A stretch of DNA of 64,000 nt, taken from contig NZ_CALFYO010000020.1 of NCBI RefSeq assembly GCF_937952055.1, positions 434,001 through 498,000 on the forward strand, written 5' to 3'. The notes under the pieces were generated by a model, which searched no databases, was not told the DNA's origin, and saw only the letters and a list, made by a program, of their open reading frames with translations. This DNA is from an uncultured Piscinibacter sp. Its GTDB lineage: Bacteria; Pseudomonadota; Gammaproteobacteria; Burkholderiales; Burkholderiaceae_C. The position numbers and the translations under genes were made by a program. Below, piece by piece: positions 1-8,510 of this stretch; the first letter of the stretch is position 1; each line of letters starts with the position of its first letter.

Positions 1-78
1 GAGCACCAGCGCGGCGATCGCACCGACGGCGACGACGACGCCGCCGGCGATCGCCAGGCGCTTATGGCGGGGTTTCAT
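1..78 (-). CDS. ccmE: Cytochrome c-type biogenesis heme chaperone CcmE, N-terminal fragment
   Basis: Only the first 26 codons are in the window; the gene runs off the left edge. The visible residues are a basic start (MKPRHKRLAIAGG) followed by a hydrophobic Val/Ala stretch, which is the usual CcmE N-terminal membrane anchor. CcmE carries heme covalently in the periplasm and passes it to the CcmF/H lyase. The heme-binding His lies outside the window, so the call rests on the anchor and on the position seven bases after ccmD in the ccmABCDE order. Confidence 0.85.
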   Translation of the reverse strand, partial: MKPRHKRLAIAGGVVVAVGAIAALVL

Positions 79-85
79 GTCAGGA

Positions 86-250
86 CTACTCCTCGTTGAG
101 ATTGGCGGCTGCCCGCTTGGCCTGAGCATGCCTGTGGCGGGCCAGGATCGGTTCGATGACCATCAGCAGCGCGGTGGCAATGTACGAGCCCCAGACGTAG
201 AGCCCGTAACCACCCATTGCGAAGAACTCGCTGGCGCTTGCCCAGTTCAT
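86..250 (-). CDS. ccmD: Heme exporter protein CcmD
   Basis: Small membrane protein of 54 residues. It has one transmembrane stretch (about residues 13-33), containing the MGGYGLYVWGSY motif typical of CcmD, followed by a basic tail (HRHAQAKR). CcmD associates with CcmABC and helps release holo-CcmE. The start codon overlaps the ccmC stop as ATGA, which indicates translational coupling. ccmE follows after seven bases. The length and motif agree with the family. Confidence 0.93.
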   Translation of the reverse strand: MNWASASEFFAMGGYGLYVWGSYIATALLMVIEPILARHRHAQAKRAAANLNEE

Positions 251-1002
251 GCCCCGACCCCCTGCTTGCGAACCATTTCCGTCACCCATTCCGTGTGCTG
301 CTCGCGCTCGACCACGATCGCCCGCGTGCGCATGAAGACCACCGCGAAGGCATAGGCCCAGAACGCGAAGGTCATCAGCAGCATCGCCGCCAGCATGGTC
401 TGCGCCATCTTCGGCGCCGCGGTCATGCTGATCGTGGCGCCCTGGTGGAGCGTGTTCCACCACTTCACCGAGAAGTAGATGATCGGCACATTGACCGCGC
501 CGACGATCGCCAGCAGCGCGCCTGCCCGGTCGGCGCGACGGGTGTCGTCGATCGCGTTGACCAGGGCCAGGAAACCCAGATACAAAAACAGCAGGATGAG
601 TTCCGAGGTCAGGCGCGCATCCCACACCCACCAGGTGCCCCAGGTCGGCTTGCCCCAGAAGGCGCCCGTCCACAGGGCCAGGAAGGTGAAGACCGCGCCG
701 GTGGGCGCGATCGCCCGCGCCACCATCGAGGCCAGGCGGGCGTTGAAGGCCCAGCCGATCGCCGCCCAGAAGGCCATCACCAGGTACAGCAGCATGGACA
801 TCCAGGCGGCCGGCACGTGGATGAAGATGACCCGGTAGGACTCGCCCTGGGTCGCGTCGGTCGGCGCGACGAAGAAGCCGACGTACAGGCCGGCGACGGT
901 CAACGCCAGGCAGACCGCCCACAACCAGGGGATCAGCATGCCGGTCAGCGCGTAGAAGCGTGGCGGCGACGAGAAGGTGAAGAAGGTCAGGCGGCCTTCC
1001 AT
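247..1002 (-). CDS. ccmC: Heme exporter/handling protein CcmC
   Basis: 251-residue multi-pass membrane protein with about six transmembrane segments. The WWD heme-binding signature is clear (WGTWWVWDARLTSEL, near residue 120), with conserved His residues in the flanking periplasmic loops. CcmC loads heme onto CcmE at the outer face of the inner membrane. I chose the ATG at 1002, which has GGAG ten bases upstream. An in-frame TTG at 1023 would overlap the ccmB stop and is less likely. The 3' end overlaps ccmD by four bases. Confidence 0.95.
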   Translation of the reverse strand: MEGRLTFFTFSSPPRFYALTGMLIPWLWAVCLALTVAGLYVGFFVAPTDATQGESYRVIFIHVPAAWMSMLLYLVMAFWAAIGWAFNARLASMVARAIAPTGAVFTFLALWTGAFWGKPTWGTWWVWDARLTSELILLFLYLGFLALVNAIDDTRRADRAGALLAIVGAVNVPIIYFSVKWWNTLHQGATISMTAAPKMAQTMLAAMLLMTFAFWAYAFAVVFMRTRAIVVEREQHTEWVTEMVRKQGVGA

Positions 1003-1009
1003 GGGTGGT

Positions 1010-1678
1010 TCACTCCGTGGCAATGCGCAGCGCCGCGCCGGTCGCCAGCGGTGCCAGCAGCACCGAGGCGATCAGCAAGGCGCCGAGCAGGGAAAAATGG
1101 CCGCGTGTCGAGATGCCGGCCTCGGTGGCCGACACCGCACCCGCACCGAAGATCAGCGCCGGGATGCACAGCGGCAGGATGATCAGGATCAGCAGCACCG
1201 CGCCGCTGCGAAGGCCCAGCGTCAGCGCCGCGCCCAACCCGCCGAGCAGGCTGAGAATCGGCGTGCCCAGCAGCAAGGTCAGCGCCAGCGCCACGTTGGC
1301 CGGGCCACTGAGGTCGAACAGCACGCCGAACAGCGGCGCCGCCAGCACCAGCGGCGCGCCGGTGACGATCCAGTGCGCCAGTGCCTTGGCGGCGGCGATC
1401 AGCCACAGCGACTCACCCGACAGCAGCATCTGCTCGAGCGAGCCGTCGGCATGGTCGCCTCCGTAGAGCTGGGTCAGCGAGAGCATTGCGGCCAGCAGCG
1501 CGCAGACCCACACCACGCCCGGGGCGATCTGGCGCAGCGTCTGTGGCTCCGGTCCGACGCCGAGCGGGAACAGGCTGACCGCGACGAGGAAGAAGGCGAT
1601 CGGCAGCAGCGCCTCGACGCGCCGCCGCGCCGCCAGCCGCAGGTCCCGCGCGACGATGGTGACGAAGGTGCTGCTCAT
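1010..1678 (-). CDS. ccmB: Heme exporter permease CcmB
   Basis: 222-residue integral membrane protein with six predicted hydrophobic segments. It contains the family motif around GGDHADGSLEQMLLSGES (roughly residues 60-80). With the ATPase CcmA it forms the ABC unit that drives release of heme-loaded CcmE. The ATG overlaps the ccmA stop codon as ATGA, so the genes are likely translationally coupled. The usual CcmB length is about 220, so the gene is complete. Confidence 0.95.
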   Translation of the reverse strand: MSSTFVTIVARDLRLAARRRVEALLPIAFFLVAVSLFPLGVGPEPQTLRQIAPGVVWVCALLAAMLSLTQLYGGDHADGSLEQMLLSGESLWLIAAAKALAHWIVTGAPLVLAAPLFGVLFDLSGPANVALALTLLLGTPILSLLGGLGAALTLGLRSGAVLLILIILPLCIPALIFGAGAVSATEAGISTRGHFSLLGALLIASVLLAPLATGAALRIATE

Positions 1679-2325
1679 TGCACACGGTAGGCATCGAGCT
1701 GCAGCACGACCGGCGCCGGCTCGCGCAGCGTCAGGTCGATGTGGCTGGTCAGCACCGCGGCGCCGCCGCGCGCCGCGTGGGCCGACAGCGCCGCGTCGAG
1801 CATCGCCGTGCCCTCGGCGTCCAGTGCGTCGTAGGGCTCGTCGAGGATCCAGACCGGAGCCGCCGCGTCGAGCTGCAGGCGGGCCAGGGCGACGCGGCGG
1901 CGCTGCCCCTGCGACAGCGTGCGCACCGCGGCGTGGCGGCGGCTGAACAGGCCGACGCGCCTGAGCGCCTCGCCGCAACTGGCCTCGTCACCCGCATGGC
2001 CATGCAGCCGGGCGAGGAATTGCAGCGCCTCCAGCACGGTGAGATCGTCCTTCAGCGCATTGGCATGGGCGAGGTAGCACAGCGAGCGGCACCAGGCCGC
2101 CCCGGCGCGGCGCAGCGGCTCGCCGCCCCAGGTCACGGCGCCCTCGGCGGGTGTGGACAGGCCGGCCAGCAGACGCAACAGGCTGGTCTTGCCGCTGCCA
2201 TTGGGTCCGCGCAGCCAGACGATCTGGCCGCTCTTGAGTTCGAAGTCCAGGCCGCGGAACAGCAGCCTGTCGCCGCGGCGGCAGGCAAGTCGGCTGGCCG
2301 CGAGCGCGGGGCGGGGAGAAGGCAC
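1675..2325 (-). CDS. ccmA: Heme exporter ATP-binding protein CcmA
   Basis: 216-residue ABC ATPase, first gene of the ccm operon. It shows Walker A (GPNGSGKT, about residues 40-47), a modified signature LSQGQRRR, and Walker B with the catalytic Glu (VWILDEPYDALD). It works with CcmB on the cytoplasmic side. The best start is GTG at 2325; no upstream ATG is in frame. The divergent cupin gene starts 130 bases away, so the shared gap 2326-2454 should hold both promoters. I recognise no clear operator there. Confidence 0.95.
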   Translation of the reverse strand: MPSPRPALAASRLACRRGDRLLFRGLDFELKSGQIVWLRGPNGSGKTSLLRLLAGLSTPAEGAVTWGGEPLRRAGAAWCRSLCYLAHANALKDDLTVLEALQFLARLHGHAGDEASCGEALRRVGLFSRRHAAVRTLSQGQRRRVALARLQLDAAAPVWILDEPYDALDAEGTAMLDAALSAHAARGGAAVLTSHIDLTLREPAPVVLQLDAYRVQ

Positions 2326-2454
2326 GGGAATGGGGCGCGAAACGCTGCAAAACCCGAATCATGCCGCAAACATCTTCGGCTTCCCTTATCGGGCATCAAC
2401 TGGAACGGTTGATGCTTGCTGCGCTGGCTCACCAACCCGTGCGGAGCGCCTGCC

Positions 2455-2877
2455 ATGCTCGACACCACCACGACTCTCTTCTCCCACGTCAAGCCCGGCG
2501 ACACCGCCTGGCGCAGCGACGACATGCGCGACTTCTTCCTCTACAAGGACCTGGGCGTCGAGGCGGCCACGCACGGCCGCGTCATCGCGCAGCTGGTGAA
2601 GGCCAACATGGCACCCGAAAAGGGCACCGGATGGCACCGCCATGAAGCCGACTTCCACATCGTCATGATGACCAAGGGCTGGGCGAAATTCATGTACGGC
2701 GAGCAGGAGACGCTGGTTTCGGCCGGGGACTGCGTGCACCAGCGCCCCGGCATCGTGCACTACCTGTTCGACTACTCGCCGGACATGGAGTACATCGAGA
2801 TCGTCGGCCCGGCTGACTTCAAGACGATCGACATGCCGGCGCCTTGCGCCGTGCCGGAGCCGTCGAAGTGGGAGTGA
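2455..2877 (+). CDS. Cupin-domain protein
   Basis: 140-residue single-domain cupin. Metal-binding cupin motif 1 is visible (GWHRHEADFHIVMMTKGWAKF), and motif 2 ends in PGIVHYLFD. Cupins of this type bind a metal through His and Glu; the substrate is not evident here. I chose the ATG at 2455 because GGAG lies ten bases upstream; an in-frame TTG at 2416 is weaker. The stop codon abuts the stop of the convergent glutathione S-transferase gene with no spacer. Confidence 0.8.
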   Translation: MLDTTTTLFSHVKPGDTAWRSDDMRDFFLYKDLGVEAATHGRVIAQLVKANMAPEKGTGWHRHEADFHIVMMTKGWAKFMYGEQETLVSAGDCVHQRPGIVHYLFDYSPDMEYIEIVGPADFKTIDMPAPCAVPEPSKWE

Positions 2878-3663
2878 TCAGAACTCCATGTCGAGTTCCT
2901 CGATCTCTTCGGGTTCGCTGCGCGCCGCAGCCACCCACTCCTGCATTTCCGGCATCGCCATGATGGTGCGGCAGTACTCGGTGCAGGGCTCGTTCAACTT
3001 GACGTCGTAGCTCAGGAAGCGCGTGACCACCGGCGCGTACATCGCGTCGGCCATGGTGCGCTGCTTGCCGAACAGGAACGGCCCGCCGTAGGTGGCCAGG
3101 CAGTCGGTCCAGATCTCGACGATGCGGTCGATGTCCGGCTGCGCGCCAGCCCAGATCCTGAAACCCGGGTGATGCGCCTTGAGGTTCATCGGCAGCGAGG
3201 CGCGCAGGTTGGCGAAGCCGGAGTTCATCTCACCGCTGACCGAACGGCAGTGTGCCCGTGCGATGCGATCTGCCGGCATCAAGCCTGCATCGGGGAAGAT
3301 CTCCGCCAGATACTGGGCAATGCCCAAGGTGTTCCAGACCTTGGCACCCTCGTGCGTCAGGCAGGGCACGCGGATCGACGGTGCGAGCAGCAGCAGTTCC
3401 TTGCGAGCGTCCGCATCGTCCGGCGAGACCATCACCTCGTCGAAGTCCAAGCCGGCAAAGCGGCACAGCAGCCAGCCGCGCAGCGACCACGACGAGTAGT
3501 TCTTGCTCGACAGCGTCAGCGTCGCGCGCGGGCTGGCGCGGCGCGGCGCTGCCGCTGGCGCGGCCTTCTTGCGCGCGGGTGCCTTGGAGCGGGAGGGCGT
3601 GGCAACGGGCGGCATGGTGGAGGCCTGGGTCGAAGGAGGTGCCGTCGTCCGAGCAATCCACAT
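2878..3663 (-). CDS. Glutathione S-transferase family protein with Ala/Lys-rich N-terminal extension
   Basis: 261 residues. The thioredoxin-like N-terminal GST domain begins near residue 48 (LTLSSKNYSSWSLRGWLL) and the helical C-terminal domain ends at EELDMEF. The SxxYSxWSLR pattern, with a Ser where the activating residue sits, occurs in a bacterial GST subgroup (Pfam GST_N_4-like). The first 45 residues are low-complexity (Ala, Pro, Lys, Arg) and atypical. If translation starts at the in-frame ATG at 3615, the extension is 16 residues shorter. Neither start has a convincing ribosome site. The substrate is unknown. The gene is divergent from phaZ. Confidence 0.8.
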   Translation of the reverse strand: MWIARTTAPPSTQASTMPPVATPSRSKAPARKKAAPAAAPRRASPRATLTLSSKNYSSWSLRGWLLCRFAGLDFDEVMVSPDDADARKELLLLAPSIRVPCLTHEGAKVWNTLGIAQYLAEIFPDAGLMPADRIARAHCRSVSGEMNSGFANLRASLPMNLKAHHPGFRIWAGAQPDIDRIVEIWTDCLATYGGPFLFGKQRTMADAMYAPVVTRFLSYDVKLNEPCTEYCRTIMAMPEMQEWVAAARSEPEEIEELDMEF

Positions 3664-3733
3664 GCCACATGTGGCGGCTTGGCGCGCAAGTTGCTCCCCT
3701 GGGGCTGGACCATCGCTTCGGGAGACCCGCTTG

Positions 3734-4948
3734 ATGTACCACGCCTACCAGGCCCATGCGGACGTGATGTGGCCACTGCGGACGATGGCCCGCGCCGCGG
3801 TGCCGATGCTGCTGGACGACAGCCTCGGCCTCGGTGGCCACCCGCCGCACCGCCAGGTGGCCGCGGCCTGCGAGGTGATGCGGCTGGCCGAGATGACCCA
3901 CCGCCGGCCCGACTGGGGCATTTCCAGCGTGCGGGCCCAGGGCCGCGAGTGGGAGATCGCCGAAGAGGAAGTCTTTCACGCGCCCTTCGGCACGCTGCGC
4001 AGATTCGTCAAGGTCGGCGCGCCGGCGCAGCCGCGCGTGCTGATCGTGGCGCCGATGTCCGGCCACTTCGCGACGCTGCTGCGCGACACCGTGCGCACCG
4101 CGCTGCAGGACCACGACGTCTACATCACCGACTGGCTGAATGCGCGCGACGTGCCGCTGTCCGAAGGCCGTTTCGGGCTGGATGAGTACATCGAGCACGT
4201 GATGCGGTTTCTCGAGGTCATCGGCCCCGGCGCGCACCTGATGGCCATCTGCCAGCCCTGCGTGGCAGCGCTGGCCGCCACCACGCTGATGTCCGAGGAC
4301 GAGAACCCGGCCACGCCGGCCAGCCTGACGCTGATGGCCGGTCCGATCGACTGCCGTGTCGAGCCGACCGCGGTCAACAAGCTGGCGACGACCAAGCCGA
4401 TCGAGTGGTTCGAGAAGAACCTGATCAGCCGCGTGCCCTGGCGCTTCCCCGGCGGCGGCCGCCGCGTCTACCCCGGTTTCGTGCAACTCACCGCGTTCAT
4501 GAGCATGAACAAGGAGCGCCACCTGAATGCCTTCCGCGACTACTACGTCGCGCTGGTCGAGCAGGAGCACGACAAGGCCGAAGCCACGCGCACCTTCTAC
4601 GAGGAGTACATGGCGGTGGCCGACCTGCCCGCCGAGTTCTACCTCGAGACGGTGCAGCGCGTGTTCCAGACCTACGACCTGCCGCGTGGCGAGCTGACGT
4701 TCCGCGGCCGGCGCGTCGATCCGTCGGCAATCCGCCGCACCGCGCTGGTCACCATCGAGGGCGAGCGCGACGACATCTGCGCCGTCGGTCAGACGCTGGC
4801 CGCGCAGGACTTGTGCAGCAGGCTGCGGCCCTACCTGCGCACCCACTACGTGCAGCCCGGCGTCGGCCACTACGGCGTGTTCAGCGGGCGCCGCTGGCAG
4901 CACCAGATCTACCCGCTGGTGCGCGATGTGATCCACGTCAGCGCCTGA
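3734..4948 (+). CDS. phaZ: Intracellular poly(3-hydroxybutyrate) depolymerase
   Basis: 404 residues, the usual length for intracellular PHB depolymerases. The family N-terminus is recognisable (MYHAYQAHADVMWPLRT). The nucleophile region reads MAICQPCVAAL. In the characterised family a Cys, not a Ser, is the nucleophile, and here that matches Cys173. A later Asp (GERDDIC) and His (GVGHYGVF) complete the expected triad. The enzyme degrades native PHB granules in the cytoplasm, so the host probably makes polyhydroxyalkanoate. The start at 3734 has GGGAG about nine bases upstream. Confidence 0.93.
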   Translation: MYHAYQAHADVMWPLRTMARAAVPMLLDDSLGLGGHPPHRQVAAACEVMRLAEMTHRRPDWGISSVRAQGREWEIAEEEVFHAPFGTLRRFVKVGAPAQPRVLIVAPMSGHFATLLRDTVRTALQDHDVYITDWLNARDVPLSEGRFGLDEYIEHVMRFLEVIGPGAHLMAICQPCVAALAATTLMSEDENPATPASLTLMAGPIDCRVEPTAVNKLATTKPIEWFEKNLISRVPWRFPGGGRRVYPGFVQLTAFMSMNKERHLNAFRDYYVALVEQEHDKAEATRTFYEEYMAVADLPAEFYLETVQRVFQTYDLPRGELTFRGRRVDPSAIRRTALVTIEGERDDICAVGQTLAAQDLCSRLRPYLRTHYVQPGVGHYGVFSGRRWQHQIYPLVRDVIHVSA

Positions 4949-4985
4949 ACGCCCTGGCCGGCCGCACCCGGACCGGTTCGGCCGC

Positions 4986-6002
4986 TCACTTGCTGCGCAG
5001 CTTGACCAGCGCGGCCTGGGTCTCGTTCCACAGGTCCATGCCCACGTTGGCCGCGATCGAGGCGTTCACCTTGGTCAGCTTGTCGCGCATGCGTGCGGAC
5101 TCGGCGGCCGGCAGTTCGTTGATCTGCATGCCTTTGGACTTCAGGTCGGCCAGCGCCTTGGCGGCCTCCTCGCGGGTGTCCTTGCGCTCGAAGTCGCGGC
5201 TGGCGCGGGCGGCGTCCATCAGCACCTTCTGCTCGTCCTTGGACAGGCCGTCCCACCACTTCTTGCTGACCATCACGATCCACGGGCTGTAGACGTGGTT
5301 GGTCACGCTGAGGTACTTCTGGACCTCGAAGAACTTGGAGGACAGGATGGTGTTGTAGGGGTTCTCCTGGCCGTCGACGGTCTTCGTCTCCAGCGCACTG
5401 AACAGCTCGGAGAACGGCAGCGGCACGGCGTTGGCGCCAAGCATCTTGAAGCTGTCGAGGTAGACGTTGTTCTGCATCACGCGCAGCTTGATGCCGTCCA
5501 GGTCCTCCATCTTCGTCACCGGCCGCTTGCTGTTGGTGAGATTGCGGAAGCCGTTCTCCCAGTAGACCAGGCCGACCAGGCCCTTCTCCGGCAGCTTCGC
5601 CATCACCTTCCCGCCGATCGGGCCGTCGAGGATGGCGTCGGCCTCCTTGGCGTTGCTGAACAGGAAGGGCGTGTCCCACAGCGCCATTTCCTTGGTGATG
5701 CCCACCAGCGTCGCGGTCGAGCCGACCATCATCTCCTGCGCACCGCCGATCAGCGCCTGCTGCATCTGCACGTCGGGTCCGAGCGCGGCGGCGCCGATGG
5801 CGCGCACCTTCATCTTGCCGCCAGAAGCCTTCTCGACCTGCTCGGCGAACAGCTTGACCGCACGGCCCTGGTTGCTCTGCTCGTTGAGGCCGTAGCCGAA
5901 GCGGATCAGCCGCGGCTTGATGTCCTGCGCGGCAGCGGCGAAGGGGGCGGCGAAGGCCGTTGCGGCAGCGGCGGCGACGAGGGTGCGGCGAACGAGGTTC
6001 AC
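4986..6002 (-). CDS. dctP: TRAP transporter solute-binding protein (DctP family)
   Basis: 338 residues with a cleavable signal peptide (Arg-Arg start, Ala-rich core, cut near AAAAQD at residue 26). The DctP fold follows, with the conserved Arg region GIKLRVMQNNVYLDSFKMLG that in the family contacts the substrate carboxylate. It captures a carboxylate-bearing solute in the periplasm for the DctQM permease. It is the last gene of gntK-dctQ-dctM-dctP, 40 bases after dctM. Linkage to a gluconokinase suggests gluconate or another sugar acid as ligand; this is inference. Confidence 0.93.
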   Translation of the reverse strand: MNLVRRTLVAAAAATAFAAPFAAAAQDIKPRLIRFGYGLNEQSNQGRAVKLFAEQVEKASGGKMKVRAIGAAALGPDVQMQQALIGGAQEMMVGSTATLVGITKEMALWDTPFLFSNAKEADAILDGPIGGKVMAKLPEKGLVGLVYWENGFRNLTNSKRPVTKMEDLDGIKLRVMQNNVYLDSFKMLGANAVPLPFSELFSALETKTVDGQENPYNTILSSKFFEVQKYLSVTNHVYSPWIVMVSKKWWDGLSKDEQKVLMDAARASRDFERKDTREEAAKALADLKSKGMQINELPAAESARMRDKLTKVNASIAANVGMDLWNETQAALVKLRSK

Positions 6003-6042
6003 GTGGGTCTCCAGGGTGTGTGGGGTGAGGAAACGGTGCGGA

Positions 6043-7335
6043 TCAGCGCATCCACGCCACTGGCGCGGTGACGATCTGCGGGAAGATCACGAACAGCACG
6101 AGGATCAGCGTGTAGGTGACGAGGAAAGGGTTCACGCCCTTGATCACCTGATGCAGCGACATGCGGCCGACGCCGGCGACGACGTTCAGCACGGTGCCCA
6201 CCGGCGGCGTGATCAGGCCGATGGCGCCGTTGAGCACGAACATCAGGCCGAAGTAGACCGGGTCGATGCCGGCCTTGACGGCGATCGGCAGCATCACCGG
6301 CGCGAAGATCAGGATGGTCGGCGTGAGGTCCAGCGCGGTGCCGACGAGCACCAGCACGATCATCATCACGGCCATCAGCAGCTTCGGGTGATCGACCAGC
6401 GGGCCCAGCCAGCCGCTCAGCGTGGCCGGCAGGTCGGCCAGGGTGATCATGTAGCTGGCCACCGCCGCGCCGGCGCACAGGAACATCACGATCGCGGTGG
6501 TCTTGGCGGCGCGCTCGAGCACCCGGCCGATCTCGGCGAGCTTCATCTCGCGGTGCACGAACAGCGCGATCGTCAGCGCATAGAAGGCCGCCACCACCGC
6601 CGCCTCGGTCGGCGTGAAGATGCCGGTCTTCATGCCGCCGATGATGATGACGGGCATCAGCAACGCCCAGAAGGCCTTGGCCGAGGCGCGCAGGCGCGCC
6701 CGCATCGGCATCGCCTGTCCGGCCGGCAGGTCCAGCTTGCGCAGCGCCAGCTTCCAGGCGATGACCAGGCCGATGCCCATGATCAGCCCCGGCACGATGC
6801 CGGAGACGAACAGCGCCGAGATCGAGGTGTTGGTGGTGACGCCGTAGATCACGAAGGGCATCGACGGCGGGATGATCGGCGCGATGATGCCGCCCGAGGC
6901 AATCAGCCCACCCGAGGTGGCCATCGGATAGCCCTGGCGCTGCATCATCGGCAGCAGGATGGTGGCCAGCGCCGCCGTGTCGGCCAGCGCCGAGCCGCTC
7001 ATGCTGGCCATCAGCACCGCCGCGCCGATGGCGACGAACCCCAGTCCGCCGCGGATGTGGCCGACCCAGGCCTGCGCCATGTCGATGATGCGGCGGCTGA
7101 TGCCGCCGGAGTTCATCAGCTCGCCGGCCAGGATGAAGAACGGCACCGCCAGCAGCGGGAAGCTGTCGACGCCGGCCACCAGGTTCTGCGCCAGCAGCTG
7201 GGTGTCCCAGAAGCCGAGCACGTAGGCCATGCCGGCGCCGGTGAGCACCAGGGCCAGTGCCATGTTCATGCCGATGCCCATCAGCACCAGCATGCCGGCG
7301 CAGAAGACGAGGAAGGCCGAGGCTTCGGGAGACAT
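6043..7335 (-). CDS. dctM: TRAP transporter large permease subunit (DctM family)
   Basis: 430 residues with about 12 hydrophobic segments, the DctM length and pattern, including the Gly/Ser/Pro-rich re-entrant loops (ASGGIIAPIIPPS). It forms the Na+-coupled transport channel together with DctQ. Three starts are possible: GTG 7344, ATG 7341 and ATG 7335. I chose 7335 because GGAG sits eight bases upstream. The alternative ATG at 7341 overlaps the dctQ stop (TGATG). Either way the two genes are translationally coupled. Confidence 0.93.
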   Translation of the reverse strand: MSPEASAFLVFCAGMLVLMGIGMNMALALVLTGAGMAYVLGFWDTQLLAQNLVAGVDSFPLLAVPFFILAGELMNSGGISRRIIDMAQAWVGHIRGGLGFVAIGAAVLMASMSGSALADTAALATILLPMMQRQGYPMATSGGLIASGGIIAPIIPPSMPFVIYGVTTNTSISALFVSGIVPGLIMGIGLVIAWKLALRKLDLPAGQAMPMRARLRASAKAFWALLMPVIIIGGMKTGIFTPTEAAVVAAFYALTIALFVHREMKLAEIGRVLERAAKTTAIVMFLCAGAAVASYMITLADLPATLSGWLGPLVDHPKLLMAVMMIVLVLVGTALDLTPTILIFAPVMLPIAVKAGIDPVYFGLMFVLNGAIGLITPPVGTVLNVVAGVGRMSLHQVIKGVNPFLVTYTLILVLFVIFPQIVTAPVAWMR

Positions 7336-7340
7336 GTTCA

Positions 7341-7841
7341 TCACTCCACGTCGGCGCCGTGACCGAGGTCCAGCGGTTCACGACGAATCAGTTCGACCAG
7401 CGCCATCACGCCGATGGCGATGGCGGCGAGCAACGCCGGCAGCGGCAGCAGCGCGGTCGGGTAGCCGAGCACCACCGAGCGGCTGTCCATGCCCACCACC
7501 ACCTGCTGCCAGGCCCCCCAGGCGAGCAGCGCACAGGCCAGCATCACCAGCAGGCGGATCAGCGCCGTCATGGCCGCCAGGGCCGCCGGCCGCCGGCGCA
7601 GCAGGCCGACCAGGCTGGTGAAGGCCATGTGCTCTCCGGCCGGGTAGGCGGCGGTGGCGCCGATGAACACCATCCAGACGAACAGCAGGCGCGAGAGCTC
7701 CTCGCTCGCGGCGATGCCGCTGCCGAAGCCGTAACGCAGCACGACGTTGACGAAGACGGCCAGCGCCATCACGCCGAGGCAGGCGGCCATGACGGCGTGG
7801 ACGATGCGCTGCAGGCGCGGGCTGGAGGCGGACGTGTTCAT
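7341..7841 (-). CDS. dctQ: TRAP transporter small permease subunit (DctQ family)
   Basis: 166 residues with four transmembrane segments. The DctQ motif around EELSRLLFVWMVFIGA (residues 47-62) is visible. It is the small membrane subunit of the TRAP transporter and pairs with DctM. The start codon overlaps the gntK stop as ATGA. That coupling is the strongest evidence that the kinase and the transporter are one operon with one substrate pathway. Confidence 0.92.
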   Translation of the reverse strand: MNTSASSPRLQRIVHAVMAACLGVMALAVFVNVVLRYGFGSGIAASEELSRLLFVWMVFIGATAAYPAGEHMAFTSLVGLLRRRPAALAAMTALIRLLVMLACALLAWGAWQQVVVGMDSRSVVLGYPTALLPLPALLAAIAIGVMALVELIRREPLDLGHGADVE

Positions 7842-8344
7842 GCAGGATCCGTCATGGCCAGCCAGGCGCTTACCTCGGCGCACAGCATGGGCAACGGGTG
7901 CAGCGCATCGACGCGCAGCACGCCTGCCTCGCCGACCGGCGACTCGAGCGTGGCGAACTGGCTGTCGACCAGGCTGCTGGAGAAGAAATGCGAGGCGGCC
8001 CGCTGCGCCACACGCTGCAGTGCGTCGCTCCGGCCGATGTCGAGGAAGACGAAGCGCAGGCCCGGGCGCGCTGCACGCAGCCGCTCTCGGTAGGCGCGCT
8101 TGAGCGCCGAGCAGGTCAGCACGGCACCGTCGGGACGGGACGCGAGCTGCCCGCCCAGGGTGTCGAGCCAGCCGTCGCGGTCGGCATCGGTCAGCGGGAC
8201 GCCGCAGCTCATCTTGTCGCGACTCACCGGGCTGTGGAAATCGTCGCCTTCCACCAGCGGCAGCGACAGTGACTGCGCGAGAGCCTGCCCCAGGCTGGAC
8301 TTGCCGCAACCGGCCACACCCATGATCACCAACCAGGATCGCAT
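7838..8344 (-). CDS. gntK: Gluconokinase
   Basis: 168 residues. A P-loop lies at the N-terminus (MGVAGCGKSS) and the gluconate kinase motif EGDDFHSPVSRDKMSCGVPL follows. It phosphorylates D-gluconate to 6-phosphogluconate for the pentose-phosphate or Entner-Doudoroff route. It is the first gene of the operon with the TRAP transporter. The ATG at 8344 lies only two bases from the palindromic operator at 8347-8360 and has no clear ribosome-binding site, so the message may be leaderless. An in-frame TTG at 8371 is the alternative and would place the operator inside the gene. Confidence 0.93.
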   Translation of the reverse strand: MRSWLVIMGVAGCGKSSLGQALAQSLSLPLVEGDDFHSPVSRDKMSCGVPLTDADRDGWLDTLGGQLASRPDGAVLTCSALKRAYRERLRAARPGLRFVFLDIGRSDALQRVAQRAASHFFSSSLVDSQFATLESPVGEAGVLRVDALHPLPMLCAEVSAWLAMTDPA

Positions 8345-8346
8345 TT

Positions 8347-8360
8347 GGACAGCGCTATCC
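8347..8360. promoter_or_regulatory. LacI-family operator O1, next to gntK
   Basis: GGACAGCGCTATCC differs from a perfect palindrome by one base. It has the central GCGC expected for LacI/GntR-type repressors and matches the second site at 8454 at 13 of 14 positions. It touches the gntK start region, so bound repressor would block initiation. Function is inferred from the repeat and from the adjacent LacI-family gene. Confidence 0.75.
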
Positions 8361-8453
8361 GTCAAAGTCAAAGAAAAGGACGGTAACGACTGCCGCTGGA
8401 TTGCTGCCCGAGGTTCTTTGGGGCCAGAATCGGATCGGTTGCGTCCCGTCTTT

Positions 8454-8467
8454 GGATAGCGCTATCC
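8454..8467. promoter_or_regulatory. LacI-family operator O2, next to lacI-type gene
   Basis: GGATAGCGCTATCC is a perfect 14-bp palindrome, 44 bp before the regulator start and 107 bp centre to centre from O1. The pair could allow repression of the gntK operon together with autoregulation, possibly by DNA looping. The sequence symmetry is directly visible; the binding protein is inferred to be the product of 8511-9536. Confidence 0.8.
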
Positions 8468-8510
8468 TACTCAGTATCTGAACCGCTTCGATCCGTATTT
8501 ACCCTAGGCC

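Noticed and set aside
5917..7362. A 481-codon plus-strand frame
   Set aside because: It lies opposite dctM and dctP, is very rich in His, Arg, Gln and Asp, and has no recognisable motif.
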